Of a stretch of 64,000 nt of DNA, positions 23,688 through 35,300 are shown in pieces. Numbering within the stretch: the first letter of the stretch is position 1; the number at the start of each line of letters is the position of its first letter. Position numbers and translations under genes: made by a program. The DNA comes from Spirodela intermedia (lineage: Eukaryota > Streptophyta > Magnoliopsida > Alismatales > Araceae), in assembly GCA_902729315.2 (NCBI GenBank), contig LR746270.1, positions 1,228,501-1,292,500 on the forward strand, given 5' to 3'. The notes under the pieces were generated by a model. The model worked only from the letters and a program-made list of their open reading frames with translations. It did not search any database and was not told the origin of the DNA.

Positions 23688-24225
23688 TGATGACAACCCT
23701 TTGAATGAGGCGTCAAACACGAACTGGTTTAATAAAAAAATCTGTCTCGTACAAAACTCTGGATGCCCAGGGCTCAGAGATAACTTCCACCAAAAGGCCA
23801 AGAACAGCTGAGAGATCAGAGTGTAAGAGAGAGAGAGTCGATGAGGGACATGGAGATACAGAGAGAGAGAATACAATAACCAAGACCTCCCAGGTCTTGG
23901 GGTTGCCGATGCGAGATGGCGAATCTCTACTCCACACAGAGTTCTTCATGAGGTTCTCCCGACCTCCTCTTCTTGTGGCTGCTTGCCCCTCTATATAGCT
24001 CAAGTCCTCTGACGTCTGTGACTGCCGTGCTCCATCCTTGTCAAGTCTACCACAGTTCCCTGTCGAATTCCATCCGCCACACACTTCTCCTATCCTGCAG
24101 GCTCCCATGTGCATTTGTTCCCTTCGGCTTCTGACTCCTGTCATCCTTGCCTTGTTCTTGGGCTGGGCTGAGTTCTTTGGGACCTCTTTCCTATTGAGCC
24201 CATTTAGGTTGTTCGGGTCTCAACA
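23688..24225 (-). repeat. 5' LTR of the Gypsy-like element
   Basis: Bounded by TG and CA and adjacent to the primer binding site. 538 bases long, with a GA-rich stretch near 23820-23870. Confidence 0.72.
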
Positions 24226-24505
24226 GAGCGCCTTCCCCTTGTCGCTAGAGGAGCAATCACTTGTGCATGTCGTCTAACTCCGATCACCCCTAAGTTGTAG
24301 GAGAACCCACAGTCTACCGCCATTGAAGCAGACCTTGGCCTGATATGGTAAATCAATTTATTCGATTCTGGCTTTGCGGAAATTGAGGAATGCCATCAAC
24401 TGCCCCACACAGTGATTTACTCTCCACATAGATGAAATTTAATTGAATCATTGATTGGAACCATTGCTTGATTATTATTGAAGGAAGGGGACTCGGAGAG
24501 CCACT
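24226..24505. repeat. Second part of the 3' flank of tandem unit C
   Basis: Resumes similarity to 7648-7915 and 4700-4928 at the GTCGCTAGAGG block. About 170 bases present in units A and B between the two halves are missing here, so the mobile element block replaced them. Non-coding, directly downstream of the intact reductase. Confidence 0.62.
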
Positions 24506-27134
24506 TCAAGAGCTGACAAGGGTCTCAGTGAACTCCCATAGCTTCTTGCCGAGTTCCTGGTCTTCAGCCTTCGACGACGGCTTGGAGATGTTACAGTTGC
24601 AAAAGTAGCTCCCGTTTACACCATGGACTTGCGGGTGCAGGGCCACATAGCACGTCGTCGCCGCTCCCTGCAAAGGGGATGGTGAGAGGACATCAAGACG
24701 AACCCATGCTGAACATATAGCACAAGATACACTGAGTTCAAGGCTGCACTTACTTGCTGAATATTTTTCATCACCAGCTGCCCTAGTGAATAACATATGG
24801 CTGCACCAGGGCGGGAGACAGAAGAAGGGAGCTTTCAATAAGTTACTATTGGGAGATTGAGAAAAAGTTATATAGATTGTTGTCAACAGGCCATAATGCC
24901 CAAAGGAAAGCCGGTTCAATCCATCCAAGCAAGACCTTTGTGAAAGCCGGTTCAGGCCCACCCCCACCTTTGAATCCTAAGCGAGAGAGAGAGAGAGAGA
25001 GAGAGATAAATGTGAGGCCGCACTGGGATTATTTTTATCTTTCCGGGTTTCATTTTGAGGCTGAGGTCAAGGTTGTGCAGCCCATTGGCACTTCAATGAA
25101 AGGGGTGCATAAGTCAAATGATGTATTTTCTTTCACATAGTTGAGTTAGAACATGAACATAATGTAGGAAAGGGTGAAACAGAGCTTGGTCTCTCACCAT
25201 TTATGATACTGTGGTATCTGAATATCTTCGTCAACACAGCTCCTGGATGAACTGAATTAGCTGTAATGTTGATCCCTTCATCCTGTAAAAAACCAAAGTC
25301 AACCATCGTCGTCGTCATTAGATGGATAAACCTAAAGGTATACAGCTTTCGATGATTTTCAAAGATCAAACTCGCACTGCTTTCAATTGGTTCTTGAGTT
25401 AAATATAGGATGGACACCATGAAAGCACAATGAAAGCCTGGGGAAAAGTGATTTTTGAAAGGAGATAATTTCGTGTGCAAAAATGTTAATATTTGGTTTA
25501 AGTTTAAAGTATTGGGTTTACATCAAAATCCTAGTCAGAGGAAAAGTTGCGAAACCTGTGGTGAAAGTTCACATTCGAGTGTACATTATCAAAAATCGCC
25601 GTGTCTATATTCCTTGTATCCAGTTTGTTAGGATTTCACAATTATGAGACATGAAAGACTAGGCAGATGAGCAGACAGGCAACAAAAAAATAAAGCCATT
25701 GCGCCAAAATAATTACGACAAAATTGTGTTCTCAAACCTTGTCAAAGAATATTTTGTAAAGTGGTACCTTGAAACGTCTAGAAAGCTCATTGGCATGTAG
25801 AATGTTAGCAAGCTTTGATTGCCCATATGCTAAGATGATATTGTACCTGTGACAATTCCAATCTTTGTGAGAAGATAAGAGCATATCCATGCATCTAAAC
25901 TGCCAAGTAAAAATTTCCAAGCTTGCTTCTTAAGTTTATTGTTTAGAAAGAAGGAAAGATTTTTGTCTGGATCAACCCAATTCCTTTCCGAGCTGAATCT
26001 AAGCATTACAGAGTCTGTCTAAAATTCCAGAACCTACCATAGTATGCAGTATCTGCCTTTCCCCTGCTCCTTGGGTTATTGATACCAAATCCTTGATCAT
26101 AAGGAAAGATGATATTACTTACTTGAACTTCATATTCATCTTATTGAATTGAATGCCCTCTCCATATACTAACGCGTGCGTGTCAGATGAGAGATTGACA
26201 ATCCTTCCTTCGATGTTACTATTTTTGGCTGCATTCTTCATGTTCTCCAGTAGAAGATCTGTCAACAGGAAGTGACCTGGAGGACAAAGAAGGCCATATG
26301 ACATGCCTGAGTATTCTGCGAGTATTTGATAAATTAAGGAAAAAAATACATCATAGATCCAGAAAGAAATTTTGATCATACCTACATGGTTTGTCGCAAA
26401 TTGGATCTCTATTCCATCACTGGAAAGAGAAAAGGGACAAGCCCAAATTCCAGCATTATTTCTGTTGAATGAAAAGGGTAAGATCATCGGAATATTAGAT
26501 TAGAAAGTGTCGAGTTGAAACGGGTTCAGAACGGATTGTTCGAAACGACTCATAATCTTCAGGTTTGTGATTCTCCTCACATTAGAATGTTCAGTGGGAG
26601 ATTTAAACTTCTGAACTCAGTGGAGAATTTTCTGACCGACGCCATGGAGGCGAGATCCAGTTCCAACGTGTCAATCTTAGCTCCAGGGATTTCCTTAACG
26701 ATTTCCTCCTTGACACTGTTACCGGCAGACAAGTTCCTCACTCCCATGACTATGTGGACACCACGCAGCGCAAGAACCCGAGCTGTTTCTTTCCCGATTC
26801 CACTTGATGCTCCTGACACGTGCATACGATGAATCAGGGTGCTCGGATCGCACAGCTTTTGAGAATAAAAGAAGACTCGAGCGGAATATTCAAACGGAAC
26901 AGTCCGAGCCGGAAGGTCTCAAGAATATGAATCTGAGCGGGAGGGACAACATAAACGGGTAAATTGAAAGCGAGAGGAGTCAGAAATGGAGGATTCTACA
27001 CACGATGCAGTCGGAGACGCAGAACCTGTTATGACGGCCGTCAGTCCGGTGCCGTCGATTCCTTCTGTGACCTCTTCCGCCGTGGAAGAGGAGGAGAAAC
27101 CCGAGGGGCCCTTCCTGCCGAGCCACCGCCACAT
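24506..27134 (-). CDS. Short-chain dehydrogenase/reductase, TIC32-like, intact copy C
   Basis: Eight coding exons: 27026-27134, 26581-26812, 26382-26461, 26123-26276, 25768-25846, 25198-25282, 24754-24800 and 24506-24667. All junctions are GT-AG and the frame stays open, giving 315 residues, the usual length for plant TIC32-like reductases. Visible motifs are the NADP(H) loop TGASSGIG (36-43), NNAG (115-118), the catalytic Ser in NLSS (about 170) and YGQSK with Tyr199 and Lys203. The last exon has the family tail [20 protein letters not shown]. Family members are NAD(P)H-dependent oxidoreductases, some at the chloroplast inner envelope; the substrate cannot be told from sequence, and I see no obvious transit peptide. 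It is the only undamaged copy of the three, and the ATG at 27134 is shared with copies A and B. Confidence 0.9.
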
Positions 27135-27530
27135 TACTCTACCTCTCTCTCTTCACAGCGAAGACCAGCGGAAGTCCACTCTCCTTCCTCTTCACCAACA
27201 GCCTTCTCCGCAACTGCCACGGCAGCGACAATGGAGGAAGCAATAGTTCCAATCCTCTCCCGCGGGATCTTCCCTTTTCTCCAATCAGAGGCCACTGACA
27301 AACGACTGACCAATCTGGATATCTGCGCGTTGCCGCCGGCTCTAATTCTCTCCACCGAGTTTTTTATGGCGAAGACGAGACGGGGGGGGGGGGGGAAGAA
27401 GGTTCTGGTCGTTAGATCTGAGTGGGAACCGGAAACAGACGAAGCGAAAATAAATAAATAGTATCACATATTAACTCGCCTATTATATATTATTGTATTT
27501 AGATCCCGATCTAGCAACTGCGAGGACGCT
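27135..27530. promoter_or_regulatory. 5' flank and likely promoter of intact reductase copy C
   Basis: Shared with 15561-15985 and partly with 6897-7150. It contains a run of 14 G at 27382-27395 that is much shorter in copy B. The similarity ends at about 27530, the right edge of the tandem array. Confidence 0.5.
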
Positions 27531-30020
27531 ATTTATGGTCCCAATAATGAAATATGGACACAAAAAACCGAAATAACGGATGAAATACGATAAAATAAAG
27601 GGGATAAAAAAACGGATTCTAATCTTCTAAGCCGAGATATTTCAGCATAGACGAATAATACGGGGCCGAATAAACACTGAATATAAGAAACATACACATT
27701 ATTAAAATAAAAATTCTGGCCTTTTAGGCCAAATTCTTAAAACGTACGGTCCAGGCCCAAGTCAGCCCATTAATTGGCACATTGGACGTGACGTCTATGC
27801 CTTGGCTCAGGGTGAGTGGCGTACACAATCGGAATTAAAAAAAATCCAAAAAAAAAGAATCACATATACTTATTGAATATAAGATTCCTATTGAAAGTAT
27901 GGAGGAGTTCTTCCTTGTTTTGGCACGCCATTCGGTTGTTGCAGGGACCGGAAGAACTACTGCGGGCCGCAAACTTCCTCCTCTTTCACGTTGACCCCGT
28001 CTACTCGACGACGAGGACTCACCCAACAGTGGTTGACCACAATGGACTGTTCATCGGAGATTGGCACGTGCGCTCTGTGTGAAAGTGCTCTAATTGGCGG
28101 ATAGACGGCACCTATTTGCCGTGTGTCAGAATCGTGTCGGGATGCTAGTGTGGGTCGGGCGCCGCCAGCGTCGGAGAAGAGGCCCAGAGATGAATAGAGG
28201 AGAACAAAGGTAACAAAATTAAAAACCCTAGCTCCTCTCTCTCTCTCTCCCTCCAGCCTTCTGCCCCACCATTTTCCCCGTACATATCATCATCCTTCCC
28301 ACCTCCTGTCGTTTCTCGCTCTCTCACCATCGTGACTTCGTTATCCGTTCACCGCCCTTCTGTTATTCCCCGTTCCTCGCCTCGTCTTCGACAGCGGCCT
28401 GAAGGTGGGAATTGAAGGTCCAGTGCAATCCTAGCATCTTCGTTTTGGTACTCCATCTTGTTTCGAGCGACGTTCCCGTTGGCTGTGTTCTCGTATTTCT
28501 GTCCCGGTTAGTTCCTGGTCTTTCGTCCGGATTTTTTTGTGTAACGTTTTGACCTCTTTTATCCCACCGGCGAGCGTTGTTGGGAATGGAGAGTGGCAAA
28601 TTCTGTTCAGGATTGCTGTCAGGATGGTAGTCCAGGGTGAAAGAATTCACGAGGATCACATCTCCTTTTCTTTCAATTTTATTTCGTTTTAATGAAAAAG
28701 TCGTGAATAGATTCAAATCGGAGAATAAAGTCGTGAGATGAACGACAAAACTGTTAAATCTTGATATATATAAATAGGTTTGTGGTGTCACAATGTACGG
28801 GTCATTTCCACACATTTGTGATATATGTGTCAATTTTTTAGTCTACGATCTTAAACTCTTATTTGAGGGGGTACTCCGGTTGAGCTCAAACCATCACAAG
28901 CCTTGCCTTTACTTTGCCAATGGATCAGATTTTGCTGCGTTGGAGCAGCTAGCGCTTAGTCAGTGGTTCACACATTGAATTATTGACAATACAAAGCTGG
29001 GATCGCTAGATCCTGTCCCTCATTGCACACTTCATTGAGGTTCAGCTGCCGCGCATTGGTTTGCATATGAAGTTTGTGGCCATTTCGACTTATGGGAGGT
29101 AGCTAGAGTGGTTATGTAGCTCCGTACGTTGATCATAATATCATCCTTTGTCAGAACCCTGCTGTGGAGTTGCAATTTCCAAATGACTTTAGCAAACGCG
29201 GATTAAATATGACACAGAAGTGCTTTCCCTCACGAAGTTTACAATCCAAAGCACTCTTTTTATGAAGGTATCCGGTTATAAGTGATATGGGAAGTCATGT
29301 TCCGATTAACAATCCAAATTACATTTTTTTACTATTTTGATTTACCACTCTCACGGTAATACGTTAATAACCATAAGAATGTTTCACCACATTATTGTTC
29401 TATGTTTTTCAGTTAAAATTTAGGCCGCTTTGAAGTTGGAGGACCTTGAAGCGGTGTGTTGAGATTTTTTTTTCCTATGATTTAAACGCTTAAAAAATGA
29501 AAGATCGGATTGGTTGACCTTGAATAGCGAAGAAAACGTGTTTCATTTGCAATATGTTGAGTCCGTTGCTAATTTAAATGATCCATTTGGTCTTATATTC
29601 ATAATATACATCCATGAAATATCCATAACATGGGGCTGAGTTATTTTCATTTTAAAGGTAAGTTTCGTTCTTGTGCTTTCTGTAACCCCTTTTCCCTCTA
29701 CTGAACCAGGATTCCTTTTCTTAAGAATGATTTTTTTGATCCTTGTGGAATAAATATTTTGCATGATGAACCTTTTAATTTACTGAATTTTTTACTTGAC
29801 CATAGTTGGAGAAAAGGAGGGCGATATTATTATTATGGTTAGATATACTCTCCATCGTCGGATTTGTGACAACCCTGGTGGTCATCATGGAACCAACAGT
29901 TCGCTGCATCAGAAAGGCTGTGGATTTCGTACTAAGTTCTTAAGAGCTACCTAACAACTTCTCAAGAGGCTACTGAAAAGCTTCTCACACAACAGGGTTT
30001 ACGCAATTTTCAGAAGAAAA
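27531..30020. other. Array edge, 5' leader and leader intron of the SKP1-like gene
   Basis: 27531-28150 shows nothing recognisable. Near 28225-28260 is a CT-rich leader-like stretch after AAAACCCTAG, and CTGAAG/GTGGGA at about 28403 could be the donor of a 5'UTR exon. The acceptor before the first ATG would be TTTTCAG at about 30011, giving a leader intron of about 1.6 kb. The rest, 28404-30010, is AT-rich with no gene I can support. Confidence 0.4.
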
Positions 30021-30242
30021 ATGGCAGTCGTTGGTAGGGAGGTATGTGACTCGTACCCTTGTTCACCAGTTTCTTCTTTTGAAAGCGGATAATTCACTTT
30101 ACGCATTAACATAAAAAGAGAGAGGAATTTTAGACATATGACCACTGCGTTCTAAAAATATGATATTTTCTAGAAACTTATGAGCCTAAGGATCTCATAC
30201 GCCTCGAGATCCAAGAATGACGTCTTCCCTTGTTCATTTTTA

Positions 30243-30280
<38 letters not shown>

Positions 30281-32250
30281 ATTGCTCGTTTTTAGGTACT
30301 TTTGGTGCGAATATTTGAGTTAGAAAGAAATATCCTTGCATTAATTTCATACTGCATTTTCAGTATTTTCATTAAACGTATAACTTTTATTTTATGACTG
30401 ATGTTTTCAGTGGAAACTAAGTTCATGCGTTTCTTTCTGTGAAATCTCACAGATGATGAAATCTTATATCTGGCTTCAAACTTCTGATGGATCAATCCAG
30501 CAAGTAGAGGAGGAGGTTGCCATGTTCAGTCCCATGATACACGAAATCCTTCAGACGGGAATGGGAACTTCAAAAAATCATGCTATTTCTCTCCCGCAGC
30601 GTGTTAATCCAGTTATGCTTAGTCTCATACTTGATTATTGCCGGTTTCATCAAGTTCCTGGTCGATCTAATAAGGTCTGCCAGATTTTTCTCCTGTATCC
30701 TGACATCCTTTTGTTGTTCTTTTTCTCAAGAGTATGGTTTAAAGTATACCGAATGCGTGGTAGTTCGAGTTTGATTCATTTCTCTTTATCGTCGTTCTGA
30801 CTTCAATTGAAACCTAGAAATGTTAACGAAGACAATTTTGTTATTTGTTTTTGCTGCTGGTTATCTTTCTCTCTCAATTTGTGAAATCTATCAATTAGGA
30901 GCGAAAATCCTTTGATGAGAAGTTCATTCGAATGGACACAAAGCGGTTATGTGAGTTGACATCCGCTGCTGATAGCCTTCAACTGAGGCCCTTGGTTGAT
31001 CTAACTAGCAGAGCACTAGCTCGTATGATTGAAGGAAAAACTCCTGAGGAGATTAGGGAGACATTTCATCTGCCTGATGACCTTACAGAGGTACATGTTA
31101 GGATTCTTTTTTTATTTTTCTTTGTTTTTGTTCCTCGCTCATTGATGTGGTAATTTCAGGAGGAAAAGTTGGAACCTTTGAGAAACACGACTGATGATCT
31201 TCGAATTCGACTGTTGAATCGACTTTATGCCAAAAAAAGAAAAGAATTAAAAGAGAGACAGAAATTGAAGGTAGCTGCATCATCCTGGTTTTACATCTAA
31301 CAAAGACGAGAGTGTTGCTTTGCAGTTCTTATAAATCATTTTTTTGTGCTACGCTGAATTGTACATCTTCGAACCTATAGGTTAATCTTCTAGATATATT
31401 GAATAGATTTCCTCTTTCAGTTTAGATCATCTATTTTCCACAAGATAAAGAACCAGCGTTTCCTTTCAATTTGTTGGTTGCTAGCTTATTGGGTTGATTT
31501 GCTGTTGACTGTTCACTGATGGAACTTGCATCGAAGTTTTTATTTCGTAAATGATCTTGAGTCCTAACCATTTTTATCTGATTAAGGATCCTGAAGTTGA
31601 CGAACAACGATTAGAGGAACATGTTGATGAGCGTTCAGTTGATGATCTTCTTTCCTTTATAAATGGAGATAACGAAGGTAATAATCGAAGAATTATTTTG
31701 CTATTATGCAAAATACTTATTAGTGCTCTCCTTTTCTCGTTCAAAATATCTGAACCTTAATGGAAATAACTTCATGCTTGCCTGCCAATCCAAAAGAGCT
31801 GTCATTTCGTTTTGGCATTTATGGTAAACTGCCATTTGGCCTCTTTTTTTGGTAATCTGTCAATACATTTAAGCGTCTAATTACTTTTTTTTGTATATTA
31901 TATTTTTTTGTGAAATCAAATCTGTGCAACCTAACAGTCTGTTTGGTTATAAGGATATAAATGCCTGGTCAATTGTCATCCATAATAGTCAGATCTATAT
32001 TTTCCTTTCTCTCAATTTGGTGGGAGTTTTTTTTTCTAATTAGCTCTCGCTTTGTGGTATCAAACGAGTGTTTGCTTCGAAACAGCAAACCATACTTTTG
32101 TCTAGTATTTAGTACTTTCTATGGAAATATCTTAGGTCTATATTTGCTCTAAGTTCTAACTCGATTCAACATGCTCTTTCCGTGTATTTAAAACATTAGC
32201 ATCCTTATTTCCACATTTACAGTTCAATGTATGTCATGAAAGAACTCTCC

Positions 32251-32303
<53 letters not shown>

Positions 32304-35300
32304 CCCCCCCCCCCCTCATATGCACTTATACGTATATGGACCCTAGAACTTAATGAACTTTTCGTTGCTAGTTGTCAAGCTGATTTGACATCAATGGAAA
32401 TGCTTTGTCGGAGAGTATTTATTTTGGGTCATTTTGATTGGTGCTCTAGTGTTCCTCGAATTGTTCTGGGCCCCAGTCATTACTTTATGTAATAACTGTG
32501 ACATAAGGTCGTCTAGGAAAACTGATGGGGAGGGGATGATTCTGTATTAAGTGATGGAAGATTTTATGGAATAGAAGAAAAGAGAGGAGATCAGTAAAGG
32601 AAAAAAAATGTGAAGTCGGTGCACTGGGTTTTTATGGGGAGTTGGTATGTAGAGCTGAAAGACCAAAGAAACAGAATGAGAGGTGATTTATTGGGGGTTA
32701 GAGAGAAGATATTCAAGGATAGATTAATGGAAATGACAGATATAGAAAAGAATGCGGACTTGGATAGAGCTGACAGAGAAAAAAGGAAGAACTGTCGGAT
32801 AGAGAGGCTGAAGAGATGGATGGAGAGAGATGAAGATGGGGATGGTAATGCCAAATAGGGAAAGAAATAGGACGAATAAGAAAGAGAATTGGGGAGGAGA
32901 CAAGCTGTAGGAAACTACAGCTTGGTGTTTGGCTGAATGGAGACAGCTTATAACCCTTAAAACTAGGCAGGTGGAGGCAAAGATTTGGATATCAATGTGA
33001 CTCGTGCTGGGTAGTTTACTCTATCAGAGAACCAGCACCATTATCAGTTTGTTCATTGTCACTTCATATGATTATCCGTCAACAATAATGGCGGGAACAA
33101 AACAATACCGGCAGTGATAAGTACGACAATGGCAACAGCCATAATGAACTGTTTTCCGCAAATCTTGAAACTAGAAAAGGGATGGGAAAGAAGGATACAC
33201 AAACTGCATCTATTGTCATTGGAATGATGAAAATAGTTTTTATCAATCTTTTTTTTCTTTTCTCCCATTTCTCCGTTATTTTTCTTGGGGAAGCCAAGAA
33301 TCTAGCTTTGGTCCCAGCATGGAAGTTATTTCTAAGGTGAAATATTCGAATTCATGTGGGGTAAGACGACACTATAAAGCTCTATGTAGTGAACTTGATA
33401 AATCATAGAGTATGAGAGGACAATATTTTTTATCAAACAAGTGTATACATTCTAGAAAATGCATTCAACTTTGAGAATTGCGACCTTAGTAGGACATTAT
33501 GTTTTTTAGGACATAGAAACCAAAAGGCCAGCCTGTTTTTATCCCATTCTTTCTGAACAGTTTTCTGGGAATACAATCATAGATGCTCGTGGCAGTGCTT
33601 GCATTAATGTTTTGAATCCTTTTTTGTCTGATACATTCCTCAGCAGCGTGAACTTTTATAATACCGTGAATTAGTATAATGTAAAGCGTACTTTATGAAT
33701 TATACACTTTTTAATAGTGTTCAAAACCTGGATGAAACCCAAAATACTTCCGTTCAGGGGTTTTTTCAGCACAATTACACCATGTATATCTCTTTCTCAC
33801 TTTGGATTTTGATAAGTATGTGGTACTATCCACTTCAAGAAGAGAACCTTAATGATGTAATCCTGGGTAATGTACTTTTACCTTATGTTCTTATGTTGAG
33901 AGTAAAAGGGTTATTTTCCATCAGTAGATCATGAGAGATCACCCAAATGGTGTAATGTAAACTAGATAACTATGACCATGGTTACGTGGATCGAGAATAA
34001 CTTGCGTTTGCATGGGAAGGAGAAAGTGGAGACTCCAGATCCATTTGTCATGTTGTGTATGGAAAACCGATTCTTTTTGTGGTAGGGTTTTATAATTTTC
34101 ATTCCCAGCTGCCACATCTTACAGATTCTCTTGGGGGATCTAGTCAATAGGAGGGGAAAGGGCAAACGGTTTAATCGAGGGATAGTTTGTGGTTTTCAAA
34201 CAGGTGAAAACTGTATCCTGATGGAACTCTGAAAAGAAGGGCACGCTAATATTTATTTTTTTTAACGGAGTGAGGATTAAATGTTTTTGTTGATCATCAA
34301 TAAGCTTGAAACATTCCGAGGTCTGATACCAACTTTCTTTATCCTGTACAGATTCGAAAGGAAGTAGAGTAGCCAAACATAAAAAGAAGAATCGGAGAAA
34401 AAAATTTCAATTGAAGAATTCCTCCTTAGTCGACTCAAGCAAAAACCTCACGCAGGTTTTTTACATTTTTTCGGAAGATTTTTTTTTGAAAATCATCTTT
34501 GCTGTGTCATTCCTGATAGAATGTTTGCTGTTGTTGACTTTAGGAGGCAGACAACATTTGTACTTCGTCTTGTAATGCTGAAAGCAATCTTGAGGCTAGT
34601 CAAAGTTTAAAACTTCGTGATGTTGGTGAAGATGAATTTACTCAGGAAGATCAATTTGAAGATGTTGACATTGATGACGAACTTGATCCTGCAATGAAGG
34701 AAGAGCTTGACAGGTTCGTTAAATTGCACCAGCTTGTTAGTAAAATGTTGTTGCTTTTCCTGTTGCAAATCTGAAGCGTGTGTAGATTTGAATTAACTGT
34801 ATGTCATCCCTTCCGATGGTCTATTTTGGTGTTGTGTGGAGTAGCGCCATTTATTTTTGATTTTTTTGTTCGCCAATATTTGTATTGTCTTTTCATAAAC
34901 CTTGTGTGAAATTTTGCGAAAGCAAGCCCCTTGTTTTATTTGGTAAACGGCTAAACATTTGCGGCAAGATAGCTTAAGCAAATGCGCTACAACACTGTTT
35001 TACCTTTTCAGTACCAACTAGTTTTAGTAACTGAAATATTTTAATAAATTATTGTTATGGAGTCCGTGAAAATTGATTTATGCCTCAATCTAGTTCATAA
35101 AGAAACTTTTTCGGCTAAGATTGCTGAATTTGGGACAATGTTAAGTATGCTTGGAGGAATGCATAAGTCCTTTCAGTTTGAAGCAGCATTGCCCCTTTTA
35201 GCGTGGCGTATGACATCTCCAGTGAATGGCAGTGGTATCTGACAAAGACTTGCTCATTGGCAGAGTCAATGTCTCACATCGAATTATTATCATTGAATCC

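Larger units (their letters stand above)
22615..24225 (-). mobile_element. Internally deleted Gypsy-like retrotransposon
   Basis: The right LTR spans 23688-24225 (TGATGACAAC ... GGGTCTCAACA on the plus strand). The left LTR is truncated to about 22618-22892 and ends with the same GGGTCTCAACA. Just inside the left LTR is a polypurine tract (minus strand, GGGGAGGGGGGGTGTAT, 22893-22909). Just inside the right LTR is a primer binding site, TGATATCAGAGC. The internal region is only about 795 bases and keeps a gag zinc-knuckle remnant (LCFHCDKKFTLDHQC within 23051-23278) but no pol. It is therefore a non-autonomous or deleted element. GAGCG follows the right LTR and may be one half of a target duplication whose partner is lost. 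Confidence 0.78.
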
